Shown one piece after another: positions 23,043-31,377 of a DNA stretch of 64,000 nucleotides. How positions within the stretch are numbered: position 1 is the first letter of the stretch; every line of letters begins with the position of its first letter. Source of the DNA: an uncultured Actinomycetes bacterium. Its GTDB lineage: Bacteria > Actinomycetota > Actinomycetes > S36-B12 > UBA10799. The position numbers were made by a program, and so were the translations under genes. The stretch lies in assembly GCA_946803585.1 (NCBI GenBank), contig CAMPEQ010000007.1, forward strand, positions 466,451-530,450, in the 5' to 3' direction. The notes below the pieces were generated by a model. That model did not search any database. It was not told the origin of the DNA and saw nothing but the letters and a program-made list of their open reading frames with translations.

Positions 23043-23713
23043 GGGTCGCAATCGCCGGTGCTGGCAAAGTGGGGCGCTCCATTGCCCAAGAACTACTTGC
23101 AAACCAACACGAAGTCCTCCTACTTGATCGAGATCCCGCAAAGGCAAGGCAGGGTGTTGTACCTGGTGCACGCGTACTAGTAGCTGATGCATGCGAGATC
23201 GCGTCGATGGATGACGCTGGACTAGCTCACTGTCAAGTCGTTGTGGCAGCCACCGGAGACGACAAGGTCAACCTTGTGGTCGCGCTACTAGCTAAGACTG
23301 AGTACGGCGTCCCGCGCGTCGTGGCGCGGGTGAATCATCCCTCGAACGAGTGGCTCTTCGATGAGTCGTGGGGAGTCGATGTCGCCGTCTCTACCCCGCG
23401 GATGCTCTCGGCTCTAGTCGAGGAAGCAGTGACGGTTGGCGACGTTGTCCGGTTGATGACCTTCCGCCAAGGAAATGCCGACCTAGTCGAGATCACCCTG
23501 GCTTCGGAGTCACCAGTGGTCGGCATGCGGGTCGAACAGGTCGTCTTCCCTACCGACACGGCTCTGGTCGCGATCATTCGCGAGGGTCGAGTAATCCCTC
23601 CGAGCTCCGACGATACGCTTGAAGCCGGCGACGAACTGCTATTCGTCAGTGCTCAAGATCAGGAGATCGAGTTGCAAAAACTGTTGACCCTAGAGCGACC
23701 GTCCTCGGGCTAA
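23039..23713 (+). CDS. ceoC: TrkA-family potassium transport regulator (CeoC-like)
   Basis: 224 residues. The N-terminal RCK domain has VAIAGAGKVGRSIAQELL and LLLDRDPAKAR; the C-terminal TrkA-C domain begins near ADLVEITLASESPVVG. It follows ceoB with an ATGA overlap. Two consecutive single-RCK genes next to a KimA-like permease is the mycobacterial arrangement (Rv2690c-Rv2691-Rv2692). Whether it regulates that permease or a Trk-type channel elsewhere cannot be read from the sequence. Its last codons overlap by 4 bp, tail to tail, with the DUF3159 gene. Confidence 0.88.
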   Translation: MRVAIAGAGKVGRSIAQELLANQHEVLLLDRDPAKARQGVVPGARVLVADACEIASMDDAGLAHCQVVVAATGDDKVNLVVALLAKTEYGVPRVVARVNHPSNEWLFDESWGVDVAVSTPRMLSALVEEAVTVGDVVRLMTFRQGNADLVEITLASESPVVGMRVEQVVFPTDTALVAIIREGRVIPPSSDDTLEAGDELLFVSAQDQEIELQKLLTLERPSSG

Positions 23714-24504
23714 TCGCGATCGAAATCCGTCGGCGTCACTGATTCTTCTGACTCCGCGCGACGCTGGTGGGCCGCCGCCAAGGCAGGCTTGATGATGCGG
23801 TAGCTGATCAGTCCCACCAGCAGCATCACTGGCCAGCCAAGCGCGATCTTTGCTACGCCGAGTGCACCGACTAGCCCCGCGAAGTACAGCGGCAATTGGA
23901 TCGCGAGACGAAGAGCGAACATTCCCGCCCATAACCAGGTAACCAACCGGTATGCACGAGTCAGAATTGGGTCCTTGCGCCACCCGGTGGCATCCCCTGT
24001 CGCTGCTCCGACCGCAACGCCGATAAGTGGCCACCGCACGAGGTTCGAGATCACGAATGCCAACGCGTAAGCGAGGTTAATGAGCAGACCCGGCAGGAAG
24101 AAGTTGGCGGCCTCACCAGTGCGGGCGGCGACGAACGCCGAGATCGCCACTCCCCCGAAGCCCCCGAGGATCTGTTGGAGACTCTGGCGCCGGAGTAGTC
24201 GCCAAATTGCAATAATCGCCCCTGCGCCAATCGCGGTCCAGATAGCCGTCACCAGATTCTGACCAGTGACAAGGTAGGCGATGATGAACATCAGCGATGG
24301 CAGGCTGCTGTCGATGATTCCTCGCCATCCTCCGATGGCGTTGGCGAGCATGTTCGACTGGATCGGAACGTCGGTGCGTAACTCTTCCCCTAGGGACGAG
24401 AATGGCCCCGGCAGGGGCATCCCGTTCGGGCGTTCCTGACCTGTCAGTTCAGGGTCCTGCGAACGGTCATTGGAATCCCCTCGTTCTTCACTATTTGTGC
24501 TCAT
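23710..24504 (-). CDS. DUF3159 membrane protein
   Basis: 264 residues with about five to six membrane helices between 60 and 235 (LPSLMFIIAYLVTGQNLVTA, NFFLPGLLINLAYALAFVIS, ALGVAKIALGWPVMLLVGLI) and polar ends. It matches the actinobacterial DUF3159 family (mycobacterial Rv2693c). Function unknown. Located 6 bp downstream of the OB-fold gene; this OB-fold/DUF3159 pair is conserved next to ceoC in actinobacteria, but no mechanism is established to my knowledge. Confidence 0.8.
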   Translation of the reverse strand: MSTNSEERGDSNDRSQDPELTGQERPNGMPLPGPFSSLGEELRTDVPIQSNMLANAIGGWRGIIDSSLPSLMFIIAYLVTGQNLVTAIWTAIGAGAIIAIWRLLRRQSLQQILGGFGGVAISAFVAARTGEAANFFLPGLLINLAYALAFVISNLVRWPLIGVAVGAATGDATGWRKDPILTRAYRLVTWLWAGMFALRLAIQLPLYFAGLVGALGVAKIALGWPVMLLVGLISYRIIKPALAAAHQRRAESEESVTPTDFDRD

Positions 24505-24510
24505 CCAGCG

Positions 24511-24900
24511 TTACTCAGCAACCGCAAGTGGACGAAGTGAGTAGCGAGGGTTGTAAATCACGCGTGACCCGTGAACGGCTCCGAGTCGGCCAGTAGCGGT
24601 AAGCACGCGACCGGGCTCGATCCCTCGAATACGCCGACGACCCATCCACACCAGCGAAACTGCCCCTGACCCGTCGTATAGCTCTGCCTCGACGGCCGGT
24701 AGTCCTGCGACTGGATGCAGCGTCACTGACCTCAACGGTCCACACACAGTCACCACCTCGCCGCATGCACACTCGCCGATGGCCGTGGCGCCCGCACCGC
24801 GTGAGGACTCCTGAAGCTCCTGTGCTTCGAATTGCGCATCACTAACACCGAAGCGTTGCCACATCTTGCGCAGTGGGCTCCCCGTGGAAACTCTCGACAT
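24511..24900 (-). CDS. OB-fold nucleic-acid-binding domain protein
   Basis: 129 residues. The C-terminal 80 residues read as an OB fold (GEVVTVCGPLRSVTLHP, EAELYDGSGAVSLVWMGRRRI, GRVLTATGRLGAVHG), resembling RecG/tRNA-anticodon-type OB domains and mycobacterial Rv2694c. The likely role is nucleic-acid binding, partner unknown. The ATG has no ribosome-binding site but has TAGCCT 6 nt upstream, so a leaderless transcript is likely. Transcribed with the DUF3159 gene. Confidence 0.8.
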   Translation of the reverse strand: MSRVSTGSPLRKMWQRFGVSDAQFEAQELQESSRGAGATAIGECACGEVVTVCGPLRSVTLHPVAGLPAVEAELYDGSGAVSLVWMGRRRIRGIEPGRVLTATGRLGAVHGSRVIYNPRYSLRPLAVAE

Positions 24901-24906
24901 AAACCT

Positions 24907-24912
24907 AGGCTA
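24907..24912 (-). promoter_or_regulatory. Leaderless -10 box of the OB-fold gene
   Basis: TAGCCT on the minus strand, 6 nt before the ATG at 24898-24900. There is no Shine-Dalgarno sequence in between. No good -35 hexamer at 16-18 bp. Confidence 0.45.
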
Positions 24913-24943
24913 GCCCCCATTGGTTGGCAATCGAGATCGACGG

Positions 24944-27238
24944 TCACCTATGCACCGAAGTCGACTTGCGAACCTTAGGCAATCTACGAAGCCGAGCCGA
25001 ATTCCATACGACGAATGCCGATGAGAACGCCATCGCCCCTGCAGAGATCAGTGGGTTCAACAGCCCCAAAGCCGCGATCGGGATTGCCGCCACGTTATAG
25101 CCAAATGCCCATCCCAGATTTCCACGAATGATCTGGTGTGTGCGGGTTGCGAGCAGAATCGCTGCCCCGGTGAGCCGTAGATCATCGCGGACGATGATGA
25201 TATCGGCCGTCTTCATGGCGACATCTGTCCCCGAACCAACTGCAATCCCGAGGTCAGCGGTGGCCAATGCAGGTGCATCATTAATGCCATCACCCACCAT
25301 CGCGACGGTACGCCCTTTCGATTGCAACTCCTGCACGACGTGCGCCTTGTCGTTCGGCAGCACCCCGGCCACAACTCGGCCAATTCCCAGACTCTTGGCA
25401 ACCGCCCGAGCAGTGGGCTCATTGTCTCCGGTTACCAAGACGGTTTCCATCCCGAGTTCCTGCAAATGCGCCACGGCCGCTGGCGCCGAGGACCGGATCG
25501 AGTCTGCGATCGCGATCGCGCCGATCGCTTCACCTGCTTCTGCGACGAAGATGACCGTCCGAGCGTCTTGTTCCCATCCTCGTGAGGCATCCGTAAGGTC
25601 AGCTTGGATAGTGATGCCCGACTCGATGAGGAACTCCGCCCGACCGACGAGAACCTCAACGCCGTCGACGGTAGCGCGCGCCCCGAGTCCAGCGACCTCG
25701 TGGAAGCCGGCGAGCTCGCTGTCGCTGACTGCGTCTGAAACCGCGTTCCTGATAGCCAGAGCAACCGGATGTTCTGAACCCTTCTCGACTGCCGCAGCAA
25801 CCCGCAGGACATCCTGCGCAGCGAGTGCCGAGCTGGGTCCATCAGCAGCGATCGTTGACACGACCGTCATCTTTCCCTCAGTGAGGGTTCCGGTCTTATC
25901 CAGCAGTACCTCATCAACCGAACGCGCCATCTCTAACGCGTCGTATCCCTTGAAGAAGATGCCAATGCGTGCGGCCGTCCCGGAAGCAAACATCAGCGCG
26001 GTTGGCGTTGCCAGGCCCAGCGCACACGGACACGCGATGATGAGCACCGAGAGCGAGGCGTTAACAACCGCCGGAGTTGTAGCTCCGGCGATTGCCCAGA
26101 TCACCGCGGTTAGCACAGTGATCACCAGGACGACAGGAACGAACACGGCAGACGATCGATCAGCTAACCGCTGCGCTCCGGCCTTCTCATTCTGAACGTC
26201 TTCGACGAGCGAGACCATGTGGGCAAGCTGCGTGTCGGCCCCAACCTTCTGCGCCTTGATTGTGACTAGACCGTTGGTGACAACCGTGCCACCAACGACT
26301 GAACTGCCCGGACTCACCTCGACCGGGACCGACTCGCCAGTAATAGCTGAGGCGTCCAGGTATCCCTGACCGGCCACTACTACTCCATCAGTCGCGACAG
26401 TCTGTCCAGGGCGAACGATGAAGGTGTCCTCAACACGTAAGTCCTCGATTGGTATCGAGTACTCGACTCCGCGATCGTCGACCAACGATGCGTCGCTAGC
26501 AGCGATCGAGGCCAGCGCGTGTAGGTCGTCGCCTGCTCGCAGCTTCGTTCGAGCTTCGAAGTAGCGTCCGGCGAGTAAGAAGGTCACGACTCCGGCTGCA
26601 ACATCGAAATAGATGACCTGGCTATCCGCGAATCCCGGTGGACTCCAGAACATGATGTAGAGCGAGAGTCCGGTGGAACTCAAGATCCCCAACGAGACCA
26701 ACGTGTCCATCGTGGTGGTCCGGTGAATAAGCGCATTCCAAGCGGCCCTGTAGAAGGGCCAAGCGCACCACGTCACCACTGGCGCTGCCAGAAGCGCCAT
26801 CACGAACTGCCATCCGGTGAAGCGAGTCGCAGGGAAGAATGTGAAAGCAATCGAGCCGTCGCCCAGCGGCATGAAGAGCACCAATGCGACCAGCAACCTA
26901 TTGCGCAGGGAGCGCACCTTGTCGTTGCCGCTATCAGCGCGAATCGCGGTCGCATCCGATCGACTGGCAGGTAGCGCTGCTCCGTAGCCAGCTGCCTGCA
27001 CCGCGTCGATGACCTCTGGTACCGAGACTTGCGGGCTCAGCGTCACGCTGGCCCGCTCCGTGGCGTAGTTAACTGTCGCTTGCACGCCATCAATCTTGTT
27101 CAGTTTCTTCGTGATCCGAACCGCGCAGGCACCGCAAGTCATGCCCTCGATGTCTAGCAGCGCGGACGTCTCACGCTCGGGGTCTTGGTCGTCGACCCCA
27201 ATTGAATCTGGCACTTGTTCGACCCTCGATGTACTCAT
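24944..27238 (-). CDS. copA: Copper-transporting P1B-type ATPase
   Basis: ATP-driven Cu(I) efflux pump, 764 residues. One N-terminal heavy-metal-associated domain with GMTCGACAVRI (CxxC at about 35-38). Transport helices carry the CPC motif in IIACPCALGLATPTAL; the ATPase core shows DKTGTLTEGK, the nucleotide-domain HP dipeptide (KGSEHPVALAI), TGDNEPTA and GDGINDAPALA. Actuator motif TGES is present. CPC plus one CxxC domain fits the Cu(I) subtype. GGGAGA precedes the ATG. A 16-bp perfect stem separates it from the upstream Met-rich membrane protein gene, so it may have its own promoter. Confidence 0.93.
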   Translation of the reverse strand: MSTSRVEQVPDSIGVDDQDPERETSALLDIEGMTCGACAVRITKKLNKIDGVQATVNYATERASVTLSPQVSVPEVIDAVQAAGYGAALPASRSDATAIRADSGNDKVRSLRNRLLVALVLFMPLGDGSIAFTFFPATRFTGWQFVMALLAAPVVTWCAWPFYRAAWNALIHRTTTMDTLVSLGILSSTGLSLYIMFWSPPGFADSQVIYFDVAAGVVTFLLAGRYFEARTKLRAGDDLHALASIAASDASLVDDRGVEYSIPIEDLRVEDTFIVRPGQTVATDGVVVAGQGYLDASAITGESVPVEVSPGSSVVGGTVVTNGLVTIKAQKVGADTQLAHMVSLVEDVQNEKAGAQRLADRSSAVFVPVVLVITVLTAVIWAIAGATTPAVVNASLSVLIIACPCALGLATPTALMFASGTAARIGIFFKGYDALEMARSVDEVLLDKTGTLTEGKMTVVSTIAADGPSSALAAQDVLRVAAAVEKGSEHPVALAIRNAVSDAVSDSELAGFHEVAGLGARATVDGVEVLVGRAEFLIESGITIQADLTDASRGWEQDARTVIFVAEAGEAIGAIAIADSIRSSAPAAVAHLQELGMETVLVTGDNEPTARAVAKSLGIGRVVAGVLPNDKAHVVQELQSKGRTVAMVGDGINDAPALATADLGIAVGSGTDVAMKTADIIIVRDDLRLTGAAILLATRTHQIIRGNLGWAFGYNVAAIPIAALGLLNPLISAGAMAFSSAFVVWNSARLRRLPKVRKSTSVHR

Positions 27239-27274
27239 CAGGTCTCCCTCTTTTCTGATTGCCTATTGGTGTCC

Positions 27275-27319
27275 GGTTCGGGCTGCACCCAGACCAACTC
27301 ATCGGGTGCAGCCCGAACC
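27275..27319 (-). terminator. Strong hairpin terminator between membrane protein gene and copA
   Basis: Perfect 16-bp inverted repeat: GGTTCGGGCTGCACCC (27275-27290), 13-nt loop, GGGTGCAGCCCGAACC (27304-27319). It begins 2 nt after the stop of the minus-strand gene 27322-28098 and ends 36 nt before the copA start. There is no U-tract, as is common for actinobacterial terminators. A role as a copper-regulator operator is a weaker alternative. Confidence 0.7.
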
Positions 27320-27321
27320 CG

Positions 27322-28098
27322 CTAGACCATCAACTGCATTCCAACGAACATGTAGCTCATCGACGCGGCCATCACAGCCATACTCACGTTGTCGATGAAG
27401 CGGGTGTGACCGAGTGCAACGACATCCGAGCGACTTCCGGGACCGACGGCGAACCCTCGCCCGGGCTTCGTGTCCCCGATGTAGCCAACGAGCCATCCGA
27501 GTGCCTCAAGCGCGAAGTAGGCGGTTAGTCCGTACGAAAGCCAAGCGACCCAATCACTCATCGGCATCCACATATAGATCATCGCGGCCTGTTGAACGAG
27601 CGCCAGAATCCACAAGTAGCTAAACGGCTTCTTCTGCACAATTCGCACAGCCATCCAGCCAAGTATTGCGACAGTAGTCAACGCGTAGAGCCAAACAAGC
27701 AGCCACTTGGAGACCCAATCTAGTTTGAACTCCATCATCGCGAACATATAGATCATTCCAACCAGCATCACGATATGTGCCGCGTGGAACCAGCGGTGTT
27801 GTCCAGCCATCTTGATCCAATGAAGGCAGTGAAACACCAAGACGGCGGTAAGCGCCGCGATCCACAGATACATCACCCAGGCTGGGAACAGGTCCGGCCC
27901 GCCCATCGACATCATCGAATCCATCGACATGTGGTCACCGGTGGCGCCCATATCCATGGAATGTGCTGAATCGTCCATTGCCGACATAGACGGCATTGCG
28001 CTCGGAGTGACAGCAGGATCCATCTGCGCCATGTCCGGCATCGCGCTAGGCGTACTCGATGCGGACCCGTGGTCCTCTCCGTTATGTGTTGCGATCAC
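27322..28098 (-). CDS. Met/His-rich membrane protein, DUF5134-like, copper-associated
   Basis: 258 residues. The first 75 residues are a soluble Met/His/Asp/Ser-rich segment (MPDMAQMDPAVTPSAMPSM, then HSMDMGATGDHMSMDSMMSM), a composition that binds copper in other proteins. About six membrane helices follow, with many buried Met, His and Trp residues (FHCLHWIKMAGQHRWFHAAH, MIYMFAMMEF, AAMIYMWMPM). This resembles actinobacterial DUF5134 proteins, which have conserved His and Met. The GTG start (28096-28098) has AGGAG 7 nt upstream, inside a 14-bp palindrome. The neighbouring copA suggests a role in copper handling; this is inference. Confidence 0.75.
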   Translation of the reverse strand: MIATHNGEDHGSASSTPSAMPDMAQMDPAVTPSAMPSMSAMDDSAHSMDMGATGDHMSMDSMMSMGGPDLFPAWVMYLWIAALTAVLVFHCLHWIKMAGQHRWFHAAHIVMLVGMIYMFAMMEFKLDWVSKWLLVWLYALTTVAILGWMAVRIVQKKPFSYLWILALVQQAAMIYMWMPMSDWVAWLSYGLTAYFALEALGWLVGYIGDTKPGRGFAVGPGSRSDVVALGHTRFIDNVSMAVMAASMSYMFVGMQLMV

Positions 28099-28103
28099 TG
28101 CTC

Positions 28104-28117
28104 GACTCCTAGGAGTC
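28104..28117. repeat. 14-bp palindrome covering a ribosome-binding site
   Basis: GACTCCTAGGAGTC is a perfect palindrome; on the minus strand its right half contains the AGGAG ribosome-binding site of the Met/His-rich membrane protein gene. It could be an operator or a small hairpin (5-bp stem, CTAG loop) that partly masks the site. The length is modest, so chance is possible. Confidence 0.3.
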
Positions 28118-28329
28118 CGACGTTCTCTACGGGTTTATTACGAACTCGATACATCTACAGGCTCATCTCTACTCAAGCTTGCTATGGGAATTGACCCACA
28201 GTTCTTTAGAAAAACGGATCAGCGCACTGCTTGCCCCAGGGCACCACCACAGGTGGTCCAGTTGGGAGGCACACCGACAACGGGCGCCACCGAGCACATG
28301 TGCTCAGTGCACGCCAAGAGTTCGACCGA

Positions 28330-29010
28330 TCAGGCCGCGAGTGAGTAGAAACTGATCTCAGGCGGTCCACGCCGCGAGATCTGATTACGTAGATAGGACT
28401 GTTTGCCCACACTGACAGCGGGGTACTCAGCACAAAGAAGGCTCGGGGTCCTTGGAAGGCACCCGACCAGCGATACTGGCTTGAGCAAAGTTCCCAAGAT
28501 CACCTGCAAGGACCACGGGAGAAGTCTGGATAGAGCGAACACACTGCGCTCGCCCGTGCGCAACAGAAGTGCCATGGCTACGGCAGCAACCAGGTGCATG
28601 AGCATCATGGGCGCGGCCGACGCGACCGCTAATAGGAGCGTGTCACCGACGAAGCCGCCAACGTCTGTCACCGGCGCCACCGACACGCTGCCCGCTCCGT
28701 GAGCGTGGGTCGGAGCAGACACTGGCGAACCGGCGATCACGGAATGCCCGGCATGAGCCGACAGGTGCGTGAGCAAGAAGTGCGAGCAAAGCTGAGCACC
28801 TGCCACAAACGCAACCAGCGGGCCGAGGGTGAGTTCGGTTGAAGTCGCGAACACCGCGACGAGGAGCATCAGAACACCGACGACGAGTACTCCGGTCGCC
28901 GAGATGTGCCCGGCCGCTGCGACGTGCCCTGCCACCGTGACAGCAAGCGCACCACCGCCGAGCGCCGCGATGCGGCCTACTCGGCTCGCACCTGTCGTCG
29001 GATTCAGCAC
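28330..29010 (-). CDS. His-rich membrane protein of the copper region
   Basis: 226 residues with about five helices (ALAVTVAGHVAAAGHISATG, VLVVGVLMLLVAVFA, LLLAVASAAPMMLMHLVAAV). Histidines are frequent in and between them (CSHFLLTHLSAHAGHS, PTHAHGAG), suggesting metal contact. The C-terminal ...ISRRGPP... ending is a feature I associate with actinobacterial membrane proteins beside copper genes, but I have no family name for it. GTG start at 29008-29010 with TAGAGT 6 nt upstream (probably leaderless). It precedes the Met-rich protein by 231 bp on the same strand. Confidence 0.7.
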   Translation of the reverse strand: MLNPTTGASRVGRIAALGGGALAVTVAGHVAAAGHISATGVLVVGVLMLLVAVFATSTELTLGPLVAFVAGAQLCSHFLLTHLSAHAGHSVIAGSPVSAPTHAHGAGSVSVAPVTDVGGFVGDTLLLAVASAAPMMLMHLVAAVAMALLLRTGERSVFALSRLLPWSLQVILGTLLKPVSLVGCLPRTPSLLCAEYPAVSVGKQSYLRNQISRRGPPEISFYSLAA

Positions 29011-29016
29011 AGGGGC

Positions 29017-29022
29017 ACTCTA
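29017..29022 (-). promoter_or_regulatory. Leaderless -10 box of the His-rich membrane protein gene
   Basis: TAGAGT on the minus strand ends 6 nt before the GTG start at 29008-29010; no Shine-Dalgarno sequence is present. No clear -35. Confidence 0.45.
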
Positions 29023-29057
29023 TCCATCGATAGCCCGGTCAGTGTGCCTAACCCGCA

Positions 29058-30119
29058 CTAACCAAGCACATCTTGCATCGTGACGGTTGTCGGGATGTCG
29101 AGTTGTCCGTATGTGCAGGAGGTGGGGTCACGATCGGGTCGCCAGCTCCGGAATCGAGCGGTGTGACGGAAGCGATCACCCTGCATATGGTCATAGGCAA
29201 CTTCCGCGACAAGCTCAGGTCGAAGTGGGACCCAGGAGAGGTCCTTGCCCGCGTTCCACCGCGATTGCGCTCCGGGAACGCGCTGTCCGGTCGCCGCGGA
29301 TTCGCGATTAAGCCACGGGTGCTCGACCTCATCGGCAGCGCAATCTAGGCGTCGTGGTTCAAGCAAATCCACGAGTTCGGCTCGCTTACTCATGGTGAAT
29401 GACGCACTTACCCCCACCTGCTGCAAGACACCCACATCGTTGTAGAGCCCCAACAGTAGAGAGCCAACCACTCCCCCTGACTTGTGCCAGCGGAATCCCG
29501 CAACAACACAATCCGCTGTCCGCTCGTGCTTGATCTTGATCATCGTTCGCTTATTCGGCTCGTACCGGCCGCTAGATGACTTCGCCATCACTCCGTCGAG
29601 CCCGGCACCTTCGAAATCGGTAAACCAGCGCTTCGCTACCTCGATGTCATCTGTGGCCGGAGCGAGGTGGATACCCGTCGATTCTCCACTCAGTGCTCGA
29701 GCAAGCTCCGCACGGCGAACTTCGAATCGTTCGGCCATCAGATCCTCAGTTCCAAGGGCAAGTAGATCGAACGCGACGAACTCCGCGGGTGTCTGCTCGG
29801 CCAGTAGTTGGACTCTGGAATCAGCCGGATGAATGCGTTGTAGGAGCGCATCGAAGTCCAGCTTCCCGTTCGTCACAATGATGATCTCGCCGTCAACCAC
29901 ACAGCGCTGGGGTAGTTCGGCGCGGGCCAGGCGCACAATCTCTGGGAAGTAGCGAGTCAGCGGCTTCTCATTGCGCGAGCCAATCACCACCTCGTCACCG
30001 TCGCGGAAGATGATGGCCCGGAATCCATCCCACTTACCTTCGTAGTGCATATCGGCAGGCATCGTCTTAGCCGGTTTGGCGAGCATTGGAGCGACTGGCG
30101 GCATTACGGGAAGGTCCAC
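29058..30119 (-). CDS. ligC: ATP-dependent DNA ligase, LigC-like
   Basis: 353 residues: nucleotidyltransferase domain plus OB fold, with no polymerase or nuclease fused, which is the LigC layout. Catalytic lysine motif EGKWDGFRA (Lys29), VDGEIII (motif III region), GVMAKSSSGRYEPNKRTMIKIK (motifs IV-V region, given in part). It seals nicked DNA through a ligase-AMP intermediate. It lies 33 bp downstream of the Prim-Pol gene; mycobacterial LigC1 (Rv3731) is likewise next to a Prim-Pol (Rv3730c), and that pair acts in gap-filling base-excision repair. No Ku gene is nearby. Confidence 0.88.
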   Translation of the reverse strand: MDLPVMPPVAPMLAKPAKTMPADMHYEGKWDGFRAIIFRDGDEVVIGSRNEKPLTRYFPEIVRLARAELPQRCVVDGEIIIVTNGKLDFDALLQRIHPADSRVQLLAEQTPAEFVAFDLLALGTEDLMAERFEVRRAELARALSGESTGIHLAPATDDIEVAKRWFTDFEGAGLDGVMAKSSSGRYEPNKRTMIKIKHERTADCVVAGFRWHKSGGVVGSLLLGLYNDVGVLQQVGVSASFTMSKRAELVDLLEPRRLDCAADEVEHPWLNRESAATGQRVPGAQSRWNAGKDLSWVPLRPELVAEVAYDHMQGDRFRHTARFRSWRPDRDPTSCTYGQLDIPTTVTMQDVLG

Positions 30120-30152
30120 CCACTCAAGGTACTCAACTCATCGCGCTGAGGT

Positions 30153-31205
30153 CTAGGAGTCGACCGCCCGACTGGGTTGAACTCGCTTGGGTTCGCCGGG
30201 CATTTTGGGGTAATCCGGCGGGTACGGCATCTCCGAGAGGCCCTTGTCCCTTTCGTCTCGCTCGTACATCTGCAACAACGGAGCCAGATCGTAGGCGACA
30301 TCGTCGATCTCTGCAGCGACGTCGCCAAGCTTGGCGAACCGAGCCGGCATGCTCAGCACTGTGAAGTCGCTGGGGACAATATTCGGTAGGTCATCCCACT
30401 CGACGGGGGCGGAGACCGGAGCACCCGGCAGCGGCCGTGCGGAATACGCCGAGGCAATCGTTCGGTCGCGGGCGTTCTGGTTGTAGTCGATGAAGATCCG
30501 CTCGCCTCGCTCTTCCTTCCACCAATTGGTCGTCACCAGATCCGGCGCACGCCGTTCAAGTTCACGGCCAAAAGCGATGGCAGCGTGGCGCATATCGATG
30601 AAGTCCCACCGCGGTTCAACGCGGACGTAGATGTGAATCCCACGCCCACCAGAGGTTTTGGGGAAGCCTCTGATCCCAAGTTCACCAAGCAACTCCCGCG
30701 CCATCTCCGCAACTTTGGCGGCATCCGCGAAGTTGGTACCTGGTTGTGGGTCAAGGTCAATTCGTAGCTCGTCTGGGTGTTCGACGTCGTCCTTTCGAAC
30801 GGGCCATGGGTGATAGGTAATCGTGCCCAGATTCGTGGCCCACGCGATCACCGCTAGTTGATCAGGGGCGATCTCGTCCGCGACACGACCCGATGGGAAG
30901 GCGATTCTTGCTGTTGGGACCCACGGTGGAGCTCCCTTGGGGATTCGCTTCTGAAAGAAAGCTGATTTGGGTGGGCCTTGACGCGTCGTTAACTCAACTC
31001 CGGGCTTCACCCCGTCGGGCCACCGTTCCAGCGTCGTCGGACGGTTCTTCAACGCACGGAGTATCCCCGGACCAACAGTCAAGTAGTAGTCGACCAGATC
31101 ACGCTTACTCACTCCAGCATCAGGAAACAAAGGCTTCTCTGGATTCGAGATCCGCACGTCAATCCCGTTGACATCGATCTCTATCGGTTCACCGAATTTT
31201 CCCAC
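30153..31205 (-). CDS. LigD-type polymerase domain protein (Prim-PolC-like)
   Basis: Archaeo-eukaryotic primase-type repair polymerase, 350 residues from the GTG at 31203-31205. Motifs: ISNPEKPLFPDAG at the start of the domain, acidic metal-binding pair in RIDLDPQ, TSGGRGIHIYV, and the third acidic motif FIDYNQN. It fills short gaps and can insert ribonucleotides. A longer frame to 31361 exists, but the chosen GTG has TAATGT 7 nt upstream and TTGTCA 16 bp further, a good leaderless promoter; the extra 52 residues have no homology I recognise. Pairs with the LigC-like gene. Confidence 0.87.
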   Translation of the reverse strand: MGKFGEPIEIDVNGIDVRISNPEKPLFPDAGVSKRDLVDYYLTVGPGILRALKNRPTTLERWPDGVKPGVELTTRQGPPKSAFFQKRIPKGAPPWVPTARIAFPSGRVADEIAPDQLAVIAWATNLGTITYHPWPVRKDDVEHPDELRIDLDPQPGTNFADAAKVAEMARELLGELGIRGFPKTSGGRGIHIYVRVEPRWDFIDMRHAAIAFGRELERRAPDLVTTNWWKEERGERIFIDYNQNARDRTIASAYSARPLPGAPVSAPVEWDDLPNIVPSDFTVLSMPARFAKLGDVAAEIDDVAYDLAPLLQMYERDERDKGLSEMPYPPDYPKMPGEPKRVQPSRAVDS

Positions 31206-31212
31206 AATCGCG

Positions 31213-31240
31213 ACATTATCGAAAACTCGTGACCTGACAA
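31213..31240 (-). promoter_or_regulatory. Leaderless promoter of the Prim-Pol gene
   Basis: Minus strand: -35 TTGTCA (31235-31240), 16-bp spacer, -10 TAATGT (31213-31218), then 7 nt to the GTG start. It matches the sigma-70-type consensus well and decides the start codon. Confidence 0.6.
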
Positions 31241-31377
31241 CACTCGAAAGCCTGAGCAGGGCGCCCCAGGCTAGGTACGATCGCGGCGAAGCCAAACCCT
31301 CAAGGTTCCTTGCGCCCCTCAGCGATTCATCCCCCAGCGTCCCGTCCCACCGCGAACTCACCAGTGAAAGGCCCCCG

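Noticed and set aside
28292..28305. 14-bp palindrome GAGCACATGTGCTC downstream of the His-rich membrane protein gene
   Set aside because: As a hairpin it has only a 5-bp stem, no U-tract follows, and no gene start is nearby; too weak to call terminator or operator.
28206..28433. 75-codon minus-strand frame at the end of the His-rich membrane protein gene
   Set aside because: Out of frame with and overlapping that gene, with no sequence features of a real protein.
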